A DNA stretch of 64,000 nt, from the NCBI GenBank assembly GCA_051294375.1, contig CM119270.1, positions 19,347,572 through 19,411,571 on the forward strand, written 5' to 3'. Positions 11,503-23,543 of this stretch are shown in pieces. Numbering within the stretch: position 1 is the first letter of the stretch; each line of letters starts with the position of its first letter. The position numbers and the translations under genes are program-made. Under the pieces are notes generated by a model, which saw only the letters and a list, made by a program, of their open reading frames with translations, was not told where the DNA came from and searched no databases. The DNA comes from Paraspadella gotoi (Eukaryota; Chaetognatha).

Positions 11503-11861
11503 ATGAGACACTAGATTAACGCCTCCGCGTCACTTTACGCCATCAAGAAAACAAAGGAGCTAAAACAAAGATGGATCAAGATAAGAAATCCTTGAGGGTT
11601 TGAGCCCGCTGGTTCCGTGGTAGGAGAGGCAGTTCGGATTTCTTAAACGAAGCCCACTTTTCTCTGAGGACAAATCTTTCACGTCACAACGCTTCTCTTG
11701 TCCCTGCAGGCCCCGACTGACCCCGTAACGTTTATACTTTTTTTTAAAATACTATATTCTATTTAAACCAGAACGGAGATTCAAATGTGTGTTGCGCCGG
11801 ATTGCCTTTTCTAGTTGCGACTTTCTTAGACACGCCCTGCATCGGAATCTTGTCTTTTATT

Positions 11862-12010
11862 CTTTAAAGTTTTAGGATTTCTTAATGGCGGCGCTAGCAG
11901 TCACATTTGAGGTTTTTCTCCTGTCTTAACAAATTAAGAAGCAACAATCGGCGAGTTATCAGCATTTCTATCATAAGTGGGACGGATCGACGGACAGACA
12001 TACCGACATA
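11862..12010 (+). repeat. Interspersed repeat family R2, copy 1
   Basis: Shares with 32660-32830 the blocks AGTTTTAGGAWTTC, GGCGGCGCTAG, AGTC, TTTGAGGT, CTGTCTTAACAAAT and AAGTGGGAC, ending in GACGGACAGAC-type short repeats. No ORF. Confidence 0.75.
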
Positions 12011-12111
12011 CCTCACGAGGGTCAAGTTATTTCTGGATTCACGCTCTGAAAGAAGCTTAGAAGTTTTTTTTAAATTTTATGTCTAATGTTATTTTCATTT
12101 TATTTTATTTT

Positions 12112-12322
12112 ATGAAATTGGTACAACCAATATAAAAATTATCCATTCATTTAATAAATAAGCTATCTTGCCCCTGACTTTGGACAGGCTTTGGTGGTTT
12201 AAGGCCTCCATCACTCTTACAAGATAATGACATAGCATGTCCCTGCAAGCTTTCAATCAAGACTCTCTCACAGTCTCGTTTATTCACTCCCAGAGTACCT
12301 GGCTTCCCTAACAATGAAGTGG
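12112..12322 (+). repeat. Interspersed repeat family R1, copy 2
   Basis: The fullest copy of R1, running from GAAATTGGTACAACC to GGCTTCCCTAACAATGAAGT. It adds TCCATCACTCTTACAAGATA relative to copy 1. Confidence 0.8.
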
Positions 12323-12658
12323 AAAATATTTCAAATAATGTTTCAATTGTATGAAATTTTGTATTTTGTAAATTTTGTATTTATGTTATATTTAAAATAT
12401 TTAAAAAAATGTTTCATTTGTATAATCATTAATCAATGTAGATCCAATTATTTATCAATTCATCATACCTCGGTATATTTCTATAGCAAGTATTCCCCAA
12501 ATATTCGCTCTCAGATAATCCCACTCAAGTTGACTTACCCTGGGCCGAGGGATAACTTACCTCGGATCTCATTTCATCTCATTGAGATTCGATTCCAGTA
12601 TATTTGGATTCGAGAGTCGGGAAAAGTGAGGGCAGCAAATGCATCGGAAGAAGAAGAG

Positions 12659-12659
<1 letters not shown>

Positions 12660-12706
<47 letters not shown>

Positions 12707-12722
12707 AGAAGAGAGAGAGAGA
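12660..12722. repeat. Interrupted (GA)n microsatellite
   Basis: AG dinucleotides with a few single-base interruptions. Confidence 0.95.
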
Positions 12723-12912
12723 TATGCAGGAAAACGTTTAATTGTTAATGAGATCGAAGCCTTTCATGCCAAAAGCAATTATCGTCGTTGTCGTCGTCGC
12801 CGTCAGTTTTCGTCGAGGTTGCCATCATTGGGCGCATTCGCCACGCATTCACACGCATATTCGCACGCTTTCGGACCGGAAAACAGAAATTGGTGCGTGC
12901 GCGGTTGACGTC

Positions 12913-12916
<4 letters not shown>

Positions 12917-12975
<59 letters not shown>

Positions 12976-12980
12976 AGAGG

Positions 12981-13018
<38 letters not shown>
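12917..13018. repeat. (GA)n microsatellite
   Basis: About 100 bp of AG dinucleotides with three short interruptions. Confidence 0.97.
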
Positions 13019-13019
<1 letters not shown>

Positions 13020-13194
13020 GGGAGCGTGAAAGGCGTGTTCATTCGGGCGAATCGATTTGACGTCTATAGTTTGAGAGGTGGGAGTGGCAACTGGAAAGCT
13101 TCCAAATTGTGATGGTAAAAGTTTCGGAGTGGCAAAATACGCTATTGGTTTGTGGTGACTTTTTTAATTTAAATTGACGTTCTCCATTCATAGC

Positions 13195-13385
13195 GATGCT
13201 CAAAGTTCACTGTGACACTTTTACTTCAGGGCTCACACATCGTAGTCACGCTTCCATTTCAAAACTCGGTTCACACTTCGAAGTGACACTTTCATTTTAA
13301 AACGAGACTCGGAAATTCACTTCAAAACGAGGCTAACAGTTCGTAGTGACGCATCCATTTCAAAACGAGGCTCGGAGATGCACTT
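13195..13385. repeat. Degenerate ~50-60 bp tandem repeat
   Basis: Recurring CATTTCAAAACGAGGCTC and TTCGTAGTGACRC blocks, about four degenerate copies. Confidence 0.6.
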
Positions 13386-13504
13386 CCGGCTCAGAATTGC
13401 TCTTTCGTTTTCCACGATAAGTTTGACTCAAATGATTTTACGCTACATTTCTTTTTTTCGCGTTGAAAACTCGGTAAACACGGTAGAGGGGAGAGGGAAG
13501 AGGC

Positions 13505-13514
13505 NNNNNNNNNN
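13505..13514. other. Assembly gap (10 N)
   Basis: Run of 10 N. Confidence 0.99.
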
Positions 13515-13785
13515 TCGCTTGTTTAGCCTTTTTTATTGCAAAAGTAAAAAAAAAAACTTTTTTCTTATTCTTTTCTCCTCCAAATTCTCTACAAATGTCA
13601 CGGCGTCACGCGGCACGTGAATTCTCACAAAGACGTCGTTTCAAATCTCACATTTTGCTACTCACACGTCACGTCTCAAATATCACATCCCAAACCTGAT
13701 TCGCATCTCACATTTCGCATCCTATCATCTGATCATGTGATCCATATTCCATAGAGTTCTGGAAATGTTTGAGGCGACTTCACAC

Positions 13786-13789
<4 letters not shown>

Positions 13790-13825
<36 letters not shown>
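13790..13825. repeat. (CT)n microsatellite
   Basis: About 36 bp of CT dinucleotides. Confidence 0.95.
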
Positions 13826-13826
<1 letters not shown>

Positions 13827-14084
13827 AAGACTAAACCCTTCCTCTCTCCTCTTTCTCCGAGCCGGTCTATTCCACACGGTCACTTTGTCCTAGCTTTGGC
13901 AATGACCTTTGATTGACCGGACACAGTCATAGGGCCGAGGCGACCGTAAGGTCAAGTTGGTCCGGGCGATGATAAAAGTGGATCAGGAGAGAGCTCGTCT
14001 CACTTCTTTTCTACTTCATCACGTCGGGCTCACCAATGAAGAGACAGTAATAATTTTTATGAGTTAAATATAAGCAGTCCCTGA

Positions 14085-14290
14085 GCTTCGTGTTACACCG
14101 TGTTACAAGCGGGTTAAGCGCCCCGTCCCTCTTAACTGCTAGGCTACCACCGTGCTAGAACCCGGGACCTTTGGGTGGGGAGGCGAATGACTTGCCTCCT
14201 GCACCAATGGCCGCCGATGAAGGTTTGGTGGATTTTAGCCCACCATACCTTCAATTATGTATTCTACTTGTGATAAAATATCTTTTGGGC
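14085..14290 (-). mobile_element. tRNA-derived SINE-like element (minus strand)
   Basis: On the minus strand, TGGTGCAGGAG (14196-14206) fits the pol III A box TRGYNNARNNG. After an anticodon-arm-like AGGC...GCCT pairing (14181-14197), GGGTTCTAGCAC (14152-14163) resembles a B box. The whole is longer than a tRNA and has no full cloverleaf, so a SINE is favoured over a functional tRNA. Ends are approximate. Confidence 0.5.
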
Positions 14291-14557
14291 GAATCTATAA
14301 ATAGATCCGATCTCAAATGAACCAACTTTAGCCTTTTCTCATTTTCTCTCCGTCGCCCACCAGTTTTCCCTTTTTTTTTCTTTTCCCTTTTTTTCTTTTC
14401 TTTTTTTTTCTCTTTTTCCCTTTTCCCTTTTTTTCACGCCATTTCTTCGCCCACTCATTTTCCCGCCGTCGGATAAATTTTTTTCTAACTCGATTATTTT
14501 CTTAGCCCCGCATTTTTTTCCTTTTGATTATATTGCATTCTTTTCTGTTTTCTATTC

Positions 14558-14701
14558 TATTCTATTCTATTCTATTCTATTCTATTCTATTCTAGATAAT
14601 TTTTTCTATTCTATTCTATTCTATTATATTCTATTTTATTCTAGTTATTCTTTTATATTCTTTTCTATTCTATTCTATTCTATTCTATTCTATTCTATTT
14701 T
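14558..14701. repeat. (TTCTA)n pentanucleotide microsatellite
   Basis: TATTC/TTCTA units, with interruptions at about 14595-14610 and 14640-14665. Confidence 0.95.
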
Positions 14702-14907
14702 CTTTCATTCGTACACTTACTCTAGTCTTCTTTGTTTCATTCTGTTTTATACTTCGTTTATTATATATAAGATGCCAATCTTTTTTCTCTTTCTTTTCTT
14801 TTCTTATTTCTTTCCTATTTTCTTTTTTTTTTTCTTTCTCTCTCTCGTCGTTTCTCATCACTTCTTCACTCATACAGTCGTTCACTCTCAGTCTCTTGTC
14901 AAAACCG

Positions 14908-14909
<2 letters not shown>

Positions 14910-15001
<92 letters not shown>
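14910..15001. repeat. (CT)n microsatellite
   Basis: About 92 bp of CT dinucleotides with one interruption; followed at 15050-15180 by a degenerate (GTC)n/(GTCTTC)n run. Confidence 0.97.
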
Positions 15002-15004
<3 letters not shown>

Positions 15005-16420
15005 CAAACCGGAAATTTCTCGTTGATCGTGCGCACGTCTTCATTACGTGAATCGTCGTCTTGTCGTCTTTATCGTCGTCGTCTTTTTCGTCTTTCTCAT
15101 CATCGTTATCGTCTTCGTCTCTATCGTCGTTGTCGTCGTCGTCCGTCCGTCTCTATCGTCGTCGTCGTCGTCTTCGTCTCCAAGAATTATTGATGAACTT
15201 AGCGAGACTTTTTTTCGGATGTTTTCCCGCCAAAACTCGACAAGATGACATCTGCATTCCTGAGAATGGAGCGATGTGGTTTTCTGTGGTTTTTTGGGGT
15301 GTAGTAATGCTTTGTGATATGTCGAAGATGATACGTCATGTGGCGATGTTAGCATCATTCCAAAAAATCACTACATTGTATAAATCGTTTCTAACGTTTT
15401 TAATTAATAAAAAATTGAGAAAACACTTGTTTTACTATTTTTGACTAAATTTTAATCTCGATTTTATATGATTAGATAATTAAATTATTTAAGCTAGTAA
15501 ATTAAGGTAATGAGATTTACAAACCTCGATGTTCTTTTGTCCGTTCGTCCGTCTATCGACGCCGACGACATCTCTCGTCTGCGTCCGGCCTCATCTGCGT
15601 GAAATGACGCCACGCATCGGATTTTGACTTTTCACCTTTTGATCTTTCGATTTTTGACTCATTCTCCTTTGACCTTTGGATCAGATGAGACGCGGGTTTT
15701 TACTTTCTTTCCTTCCTTCCTTCCTTCCTTCCTTCCTTCCTTCCTTCCTTCCTTCCTTCCTTCCTTCCTTCCTTCCTTCCTTCCTTCCTTCCTTCCTTCC
15801 TTCCTTCCTTCCTTCCTTATCTCCTTCCTTCCTTCAAACTCAAAATAACCAAAAACATTTCCTCGTTTTTCTAGTCGGAAAAAAAAAGGAAAGAAATTCT
15901 AAGCCAAAAAAAAATGTCAGGATATTAAAAATCAATGAAGAGACGGAGGAGGCGAGAAAAAATATTAATATTAAATACTCAAAACCACGGAGAAAAAAAA
16001 ATAAATGAATTAAAATACTTTTAAAATCTAACTATAAATAAAATTAATACTGATACATATAATCTTGTTTGCTTACATTTGTGTTAACGACGACCGAAAT
16101 TTCTTTGACGGGACTTTTTACCGATAATCTCTATCCTCATTGGTCCTTATAACAAAACTATATTCTTTAATTGGCTCAACAATATTCCCCCAAAAAAACT
16201 GCCAGAATCTTAAAAAAACAAAAAAACTGCCAGAATCTTAAAAAAAAAACAAAAAAACAATATTGTTTTAAATCGTGATGTTTATTGAACCTTCTTTCGA
16301 CGGAACGGCGGACGAGAAACCCTCTTGCTGTCGGCTTCAAACCCTCCGTCTTGTCGACTTCAAACCTACAGTGGCGGCCAAGAACCGTTAGTCTTCGAGA
16401 TCGAGGAAATTCCATCATTT
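15002..16420. other. Gene-less stretch 15.0-16.4 kb
   Basis: Contains (GTC)n at 15050-15180, a pure (TTCC)n array at about 15709-15817, and otherwise A/T-rich sequence with no supported exon. Confidence 0.6.
15705..15833. repeat. (TTCC)n microsatellite
   Basis: Almost perfect TTCC repeat, about 125 bp. Confidence 0.97.
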
Positions 16421-16425
16421 CCGAC

Positions 16426-16443
16426 AGAGAGATAGAGAGAGAG

Positions 16444-16511
<68 letters not shown>
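16426..16511. repeat. (GA)n microsatellite at the left edge of the 4.2-kb block
   Basis: Interrupted AG tract; the equivalent tract in the second copy (about 21450-21470) is shorter and abuts a gap. Confidence 0.95.
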
Positions 16512-16517
<6 letters not shown>

Positions 16518-16781
16518 CCCTCATGTTCCAACTTTCCTTTCCTTTCCTCCTTTTGGCTTCTTTCCTCTTATATCTCCACTTTCCTTTCAATCGTTTCTTT
16601 CTTTCCTTCATTCATTTCGTCTCTTTCTTTCCCTTACCTTAGCTACTTTCATTCCTCTTACTTTCCTTCTTTTTCCTCTCATCCTCACAAATATGTCCTT
16701 CTTTCTCCTTTCCCTTTCCTTTCCTCTTCTCTTTCCTTCCTTTCATTAACCTCCCATTTCCTCCCTTTTTTTTCCTTCCAG

Positions 16782-18478
16782 ATGGAACCGCCGTCCACGC
16801 GCGGGTCACGTGACTGGATTCAAGATGGCGCCGTTCGGAAGTGGTTCACGTCCGTAGACGCCGCGGGTGGCGTTGACGTCGGTGACGCCGGCGTCGCGGG
16901 GTGGCGCTGGCGGCGCCGGTCGTTGATGGAACCGGCTCGGTGCCGGCAAGATGACGACGACGACGACAACGTCGACAGGTGGCGAGACGCGGAAAACGAG
17001 ACTCGCGAACAAAAGACAAACAGATTAAATCGCGGAGGCGACTCGGCGTCAGAATCGAGCGAGGCGGCGCCGATGCGGCGTCGCGGCGCCATTTCTAAAG
17101 CCGCCTCGACGTCGAAGGACGAAAACGGCGCCGCTGAAGTCTGTGTAGTCGGCGTCGACTCCAAACTCGGCGTCGAAAAAGACGTCACGACGTCGCCGGT
17201 CTTCGTCTCAGTGTCTTCGCGTTCTCATTCCTCGCCGCCGCCGCCGCCGACGCGGCCGCCAACGCCGCCGCCTACAAACGCTTCCGATGCCATTGGCGAC
17301 GACGACGACGACGACGAGGACAACGACAATGACGACGACGACGACGACGACGAAGAAAATCATAGGACTAAGAAAATTCGTCCTTGGACTATTGGACTTT
17401 CGTCTTTGTCCCTTCTGAGCCCTTCCCTTCCGCCACGCTCCATCTTAACCCCCTCATTTTCCTCCTACCCCTCCTCTTCCTCCTCCCCCTCCTCCTCCTC
17501 CTCCTCCTCATCTTCCTTCTCCTCATCGCCTCACCCCCTTCGCTCGAGGACCTCAAACGAAACTCGTCTCTTCAAATTAATTCTTGGATTTTTGTCTTTC
17601 GGTTTCGTCGTTGGAAAAGAGGGTGAGTTCATCTCGGGACAATTTGCTTGTTCCATTTTTTCTTTCGCGATATTGATAAATGATTCCGTTAATATCACGT
17701 ATCTTATATATAACATTTATTTTATGTTACTTTCCGTCGGATCGATTCTCGGAAATTTACTATTATTCCCTGAACGAGAAATACTGATTTTTTTAATTCA
17801 CAGCAGAATCTAAACATTCGAACTGTTTGAAAATAGAACGTAGAAGAATAATGTTAAAAGATAATTAAAATTTTTCTATCCTTCATAAATGACAAAGAGA
17901 GGAAGATTAAAACAAAAAATACAAAGAAAAAAACTGAAAAAATACAAAGAAAAAGGAAGAGAAAGAAGAAAAAAGAAATAACTAAGGAAAGAAGAGAAAT
18001 AAAAAAATAAAACAGAAAAAAATCATTTATTTTCTCACAGTCTCAATCAATTTGGTTGATGAAACAAATTAACAAATCGGAAAAGAAGAAGGGAAGGGAA
18101 AATAAAAGAGAAAGGAAAAGGGAAAAGAAAAGGGAAAGGGAAAGGGAAAGGGAAAGGGAAAGGGAAGGGAAGGGAAAGGAAAAAGGAAGGGAAAGGGAAA
18201 GGAAAGGCAAAGGGAAAAGGAAGGGAAAGGAAAAAAAGGGAAGGGAAAAAGGAAGGGAAAGGGGAAAAGGGAAAGGAAAAGGGAAGGGAAAGGAAGGGAA
18301 AGGGAAAGTGAAAGGGAAATGGAAAGAGAAAGGCTGGTGGAATCGTCGGTTCCATCGCGTCAGCGTCCGCAGCTTATAAAACTCGAGCCGCCGCAGCAGC
18401 TACAGCTCCTATTTGAAATTTTCCGTCGAATCGTCGCTACTGGTTGGCAATGAGGAAGGATCCAATTGTGATTGTGGT

Positions 18479-18516
<38 letters not shown>

Positions 18517-18735
18517 CTCTCTCTCTCAATCTCTCTCTCTCTCTCTATTTTAGCACAAGGCTCAAAACGATTTCTTTTTCATTTTCCTTTTTCTTATTTC
18601 TTTCTTTTCCCTTTTTTCATTTTTTTCCCAATTTTTTTTTGTTCAGGTGTTCCGCGGTTCTGGATGCTCTTTTGTCTTTTTCATTCTCGTGGTTTCCGTC
18701 AGGCGGCGAATCGCCTCCCATTTTGCGAGGATTAA
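16782..18735 (+). CDS. Candidate two-exon gene, low-complexity product (309 aa, tentative)
   Basis: Exon 1 (16782-17622) starts right after a strong acceptor-like TTTTCCTTCCAG, opens with ATG and ends at AGAGG|GTGAGT. It stays open for 280 codons through CpG-rich sequence and encodes Asp runs, Pro/Thr-rich and Ser-rich tracts. A phase-matched acceptor TTTTTGTTCAG at 18646 would add exon 2 (18647-18735), ending in GVPRFWMLFC then 17 residues to TAA. No domain is recognised. The reading frame of the second copy (21739-22576) is shifted at several places by indels. Composition-driven open frames are common here, so this could be non-coding or an exon continuing elsewhere. Confidence 0.3.
18093..18330. 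repeat. (GGGAAA)n purine-rich satellite
   Basis: GGGAAA and GGAAAA units with variable spacing, present also at 23040-23290 in the second version with different lengths. Confidence 0.9.
18375..18380 (+). promoter_or_regulatory. TATA-like motif, weak candidate
   Basis: TATAAA in a local GC-richer segment (CGTCCGCAGCTTATAAAACT), repeated at 23333-23338. No transcript start or downstream gene confirms it. Confidence 0.15.
18481..18547. repeat. (CT)n microsatellite
   Basis: Interrupted twice by CAAT; same position as 23441-23543 in the second version, where it is longer. Confidence 0.95.
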
Positions 18736-19457
18736 GGTCCGGGGGAGAAAAGGGGGAAAAAAGGAAGGAGGAAAGAAAGGAAACTAACCAAGAAGAAAAG
18801 TAAGGAAGATTGAAAGGTGGAAGCGAATGGAAGCAAAAAGGAAAAAAGAAAAAGAAAGAGGAAAGAAAAATGGAGGATAAAGGAAGGAAAAAGAAAAGGA
18901 AATAGGAAAGAAAAGGGGAGGATAGAGGGAAGGAAAAAGGAGGATAGATAACAAAATGGAAGAGAAAAAGGAGAAAAGAAACCATTATGATCCTCAGGAG
19001 AAAAGAAGCGAAATAACGAAAAAGAGAAAAGAAATGAATAGAAAATTGTATTTAGACGAAAAAGAGAATGAGTAGCGCTTTTAGTTTTCTGACAATTGGA
19101 TCGAAATATAAAAACAGCTTACAATGTAAACCGAGATGAAAAAGATGCATATAGTCTATAGAACAAAAATATTACATCTAAGATGTGTATCTATTTTTTT
19201 AATTTATTCTATCCAACTTTGAAAAAGAGCAATTACGGAGAGTAACTGAGCCTTGGCTTTGGAAATGTGAGTTATTTCTTGCCGTATTTCCGGTTGGTGA
19301 GGTAGCCTGCCGCGCCACCTCGCTTTATTTGTGGACAGTCTTTCCCAACGACCAAAGGAAAGGGGTTCTGTTGACTGGAGATTTCCCTTTTTTCATCAGC
19401 CAAAGTTTCTCGTAAACAAAACAGAGAAAAACTTTTTAATCGTGCAGAATGTTAGAG

Positions 19458-19472
19458 TGAGAGAGAGAGAGG

Positions 19473-19537
<65 letters not shown>

Positions 19538-19552
19538 AGAGAGAGAAGAGAG
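19458..19552. repeat. (GA)n microsatellite
   Basis: Interrupted AG tract, matching 24445-24540 in the second version. Confidence 0.95.
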
Positions 19553-19968
19553 AGAATCTGGAAATGGTTTTTTTGGTCAACAACATCATTGCGCCGCCAT
19601 TTTCGCAAAAGATCGGGGCGAGGCAGCTCCTTTAATGGCGAGACCAATAGTGGTGTCGTGACTGGAGCGGAAGTGAAGGAGTTTGAGGAGTTTGATGGAG
19701 CGGTGACGATGGTGATGCTGTTTTGTGAGATGGTGATTTTGTTGCCGTCAATGTCGAACAATTTTTAATGGGCGGATGGAGCATAGTTTGTTTTAAAGAA
19801 TGGATCCATGGTCCAATATATGGACAGACGGATAGATGGAACTATATCCATCTCTATATATACATTTATAAATAAATAGAAGATGAACGATTTAATGAAC
19901 GGATGGATGGATGAATGAATACAAAATGGAAATAAGAGAGAAACCACGGGACCATGTCGTGCCAGGTT

Positions 19969-20236
19969 CATGGTCAAATTCTCCTCGGGTCTCAACCGCC
20001 TCGTCGACGCGGACACTTCTTCTTCCTGAGACCTCAACCCACTTTCGCCGGAGAGGATCGTCCGGGGGTCAGCCTAAGGGGGGGGGAGTCGGTTGATCAA
20101 GGAGAGTCAAGGAGGGTCATGGTCAAATTCTCCTCGGGTCTCAACCGCCTCGTCGACGCGGACACTTCTTCTTCCTGAGACTTCAACCCACTTTTCGCCG
20201 GAGGGGATCGTCCGGGGTCAGCCTAAGGTGGGGGGT
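19969..20236 (+). repeat. ~148-bp tandem pair
   Basis: GGTCAAATTCTCCTCGGGTC to GTCAGCCTAAGG occurs twice in a row. The same pair occurs at 20727-21000 and 24966-25235 as part of the larger duplication. Confidence 0.9.
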
Positions 20237-20278
20237 CATGGACGGTTGGCCTTGAAGTGGAGGAGATCTCTTCTCTTT

Positions 20279-20303
20279 NNNNNNNNNNNNNNNNNNNNNN
20301 NNN
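20279..20303. other. Assembly gap (25 N)
   Basis: Run of 25 N. Sequence to its right (AATCTGGAAATGGTTTTTTG onward) repeats sequence already present at 19554. Confidence 0.99.
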
Positions 20304-21410
20304 AGAGAGAGAATCTGGAAATGGTTTTTTGGTCAACAACATCATTGCGCCGCCATTTTCGCAAAAGATCGGGGCGGAGGCAGCTCCTTTAATGGCGAGA
20401 CCAATAGTGGTGTCGTGACTGGAGCGGAAGTGAAGGAGTTTGAAGGAGTTTGATGGAGCGGGTGACGATGGTGATGCTGTTTTGTGAGATGGTGATTTTG
20501 TTGCCGTCAATGTCGAACAATTTTTAATGGGCGGATGGAGCATAGTTTGTTTAAAAGAATGGATCCATGGTCCAATATATGGACAGACGGATAGATGGAA
20601 CTATATCCATCTCTATATATACATTTATAAATAAATAGAAGGATGAACGATTTAATGAACGGATGGATGGATGAATGAATACAAAATGGAAATAAGAGAG
20701 AAACCACGTGACCATGTCGTGCCAGGTTCATGGTCAAATTCTCCTCGGGTCTCAACCGCCTCGTCGACGCGGACACTTCTTCTTCCTGAGACCTCAACCC
20801 ACTTTCGCCGGAGAGGATCGTCCGGGGGTCAGCCTAAGGGGGGGGGGATCGGTTGAGTCAAGGAGAGTCAAGGAGGGTCATGGTCAAATTCTCCTCGGGT
20901 CTCAACCGCCTCGTCGACGCGGACACTTCTTCTTCCTGAGACTTCAACCCACTTTTCGCCGGAGGGGATCGTCCGGGGTCAGCCTAAGGGGGGGGGGGTC
21001 CGTTGAGTCAAGAGAGGTCAAGGAGGGTTCAGGAGGCCCTCCCTGAGGAAGGGTCAGGACATAACGTGTCACGGACGGTCATAACTCGGGGCATAAATGG
21101 ACCGATTCAATAACCGCATTCAAGGACGAGCTAATTGAAGGAGGAAGCAATAGTATTGCATACGTATGGTTGTATGATGTATAATTACAATTACATATAT
21201 ACTTTCACATGAAACTCCATACAAATTCAAGAAATGTAATACAAAAAGAAAACGCTGCTCGTAGTTTTTTCGTATCTTTCTTCCAAAAGCATTGTATGCA
21301 CAGTAGTTTTTTTTATTCATAGTTTATATATAGTATTATTTCATAGTTTATTCTTTTCCTCCAAAATCAATTGTTATATTGCATCATATCATATAATAAA
21401 AAGATACACA
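20304..21410. repeat. 4.2-kb duplicated block, version A (right part)
   Basis: Overlaps the end of the left part (19554-20236) and continues to AAAAAGATACACA, matching 24540-25642 of version B. Confidence 0.9.
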
Positions 21411-21435
21411 NNNNNNNNNNNNNNNNNNNNNNNNN
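21411..21435. other. Assembly gap (25 N)
   Basis: Run of 25 N between the two versions of the 4.2-kb block. Confidence 0.99.
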
Positions 21436-21738
21436 GAAGGTAAGGAGAAGATAAGGAGAGAGAGAGAGAGATTTTTCCCTCATGTTTCCAACTTTCCTTT
21501 CCTTTCCTCCTTTTGCTTCTTTCCTCTTATATCTCCACTTTCCTTTCAATCGTTTCTTTCTTTCCTTCATTCATTCGTCTCTTTCTTTCCCTTACCTTAG
21601 CTACTTCATTCCTCTTACTTTCCTTCTTTTTCCTCTCATCCTCACAAATATGTCCTTCTTTCTCCTTTCCCTTTCCTTTCCTCTTCTCTTTCCTTCCTTT
21701 CATTAACCTCCCATTTCCTCCCTTTTTTTTCCTTCCAG

Positions 21739-22576
21739 ATGGAACCGCCGTCCACGCGCGGGTCACGTGACTGGATTCAAGATGGCGCCGTTCGGAAGTG
21801 GTTCACGTCCGTGAGAGCGCCGCGGGTGCGGTTGACGTCGGTGACGCCGGCGTCCGCGGGTGGCGCTGGCGGCGCCGGTCGTTGAGAACCGGCTCGGTGC
21901 CGCAAGATGACGACGACGACGACAACGTCGACAGGTGGCGAGACGCGGAAAACAGAACTCGCGAACAAAAGACAAACAGATTAAATCGCGGAGGCGACTC
22001 GGCGTCAGAATCGAGCAGGCGGCGCCGATGCGGCGTCGCGGCGCCATTTCTAAAGCCGCCTCGACGTCGAAGGACGAAAACGGCGCCGCTTGAAGTCTGT
22101 GTAGTCGGCGTCGACTCCAAACTCGGCGTCGAAAAAGACGTCACGACGTCGCCGGTCTTCGTCTCAGTGTCTTCGCGTTCTCATTCCTCGCCGCCGCCGC
22201 CGCCGACGCGGCCGCCAACGCCGCCGCCTACAAACGCTTCCGATGCCATTGGCGACGACGACGACGACGACGAGGACAACGACAATGACGACGACGACAC
22301 GACACGACGAAGAAAATCATAGACTAAGAAAATTTCGTCCTTGGACTATTGGACTTTCGTCTTTGTCCCTTCTGAGCCCTTCCCTTCCGCACGCTCCATC
22401 TTAACCCCCTCATTTTCCTCCTACCCCTCCTCTTCCTCCTCCCCCTCCTCCTCCTCCTCCTCCATCATCTCCTTCTCCTCATCGCCTCACCCTTCGCTCG
22501 AGGACCTCAAACGAAACTCGTCTCTTCAAATTAATTCTTGGATTTTTGTCTTTCGGTTTCGTCGTTGGAAAAGAGG
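21739..22576 (+). pseudogene. Second copy of the low-complexity candidate exon, frame-shifted
   Basis: Same splice-like ends as 16782-17622, but 838 instead of 841 bases with several one-base indels, so the frame is broken after about 20 codons and returns only in part. Either a decayed copy or the same locus with uncorrected sequencing errors. Confidence 0.35.
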
Positions 22577-23438
22577 GTGAGTTCATCTCGGGACAATTTG
22601 CTGTTCCATTTTTTCTTTCGCGATTATTGATAAATGATTCCGTTAATATCACGTATCTATATATAACATTTATTTTATGTTACTTTCCGTCGGATCGATT
22701 CTCGGAAATTTACTATATTCCCTGAACGAGAAATACTGATTTTTTTTAATTCACAGCAAATCTAAACATTCGAACTGTTTGAAAATAGAACGTAGAAGAA
22801 TAATGTTAAAAGATAATTAAAATTTTTCTATCCTTCATAAATGACAAAGAGAGGAAGATTAAAACAAAAAATACAAAGAAAAAAACTGAAAAAAAAATAC
22901 AAAGAAAAAGGAAGAAAGAAGAAAAAGAAATAACTAAGGAAAGAAGAGAATTAAAAAAAATAAAACAGAAAAAAATCATTTATTTTCTCACAGTCTCAAT
23001 CAATTTGGTTGATGAAACAAATTAACAAATCGGAAAAGAAGAAGGGAAGGGAAAATAAAGAGAAAGAAGGAAAAGGGAAAAGAAAGGGAAAGGAAAGGGA
23101 AAGGAAAGGGAAAGGGAAGGGAAAGAGAAAGGAAAGGAAAAAGGAAGGGAAAGGGAAAGGGAAAAGCAAAGGGAAAAGGAAGGGAAAGGAAAAGGGAAGG
23201 GAAAAAGGAAGGGAAAGGAAAGGAAAAGGGAGAAAAGGAAAGGGAAAAGGAAGGAAAGGGAAAGTGAAAAGGAAATGGAAAGAGAAAAGGCTGGTTGGAA
23301 TCGTCGGTTCCATCGCGTCAGCGTCCGCAGCTTATAAAACTCGAGCCGCCGCAGCAGCTACAGCTCCTATTTTGAAATTTCCGTCGAATCGTCGCTACTG
23401 GTTGGCAATGAGGAAGGATCCAATTGTGATTGTGGTTA

Positions 23439-23440
<2 letters not shown>

Positions 23441-23509
<69 letters not shown>

Positions 23510-23543
23510 AATCTCTCTCTCTCAATCTCTCTCTCTCTCTCTA
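23441..23543. repeat. (CT)n microsatellite
   Basis: CT dinucleotides with CAAT interruptions; longer than its counterpart at 18481-18547. Confidence 0.95.

Larger units (their letters stand above)
16512..20278. repeat. 4.2-kb duplicated block, version A (left part)
   Basis: Colinear and almost identical with 21472-25090. The versions differ by scattered one-base indels, mainly in homopolymers, and by lengths of GA and GGGAAA tracts. It ends at a 25-N gap, after which 20304-21410 repeats the last ~700 bases of A and continues. Confidence 0.9.

Noticed and set aside
11585-11650. tRNA-like words GGTTCCGTGGTAGGAG and AGTTCGGATTTC
   Set aside because: Box spacing and order do not fit a tRNA or SINE promoter and no stems pair.
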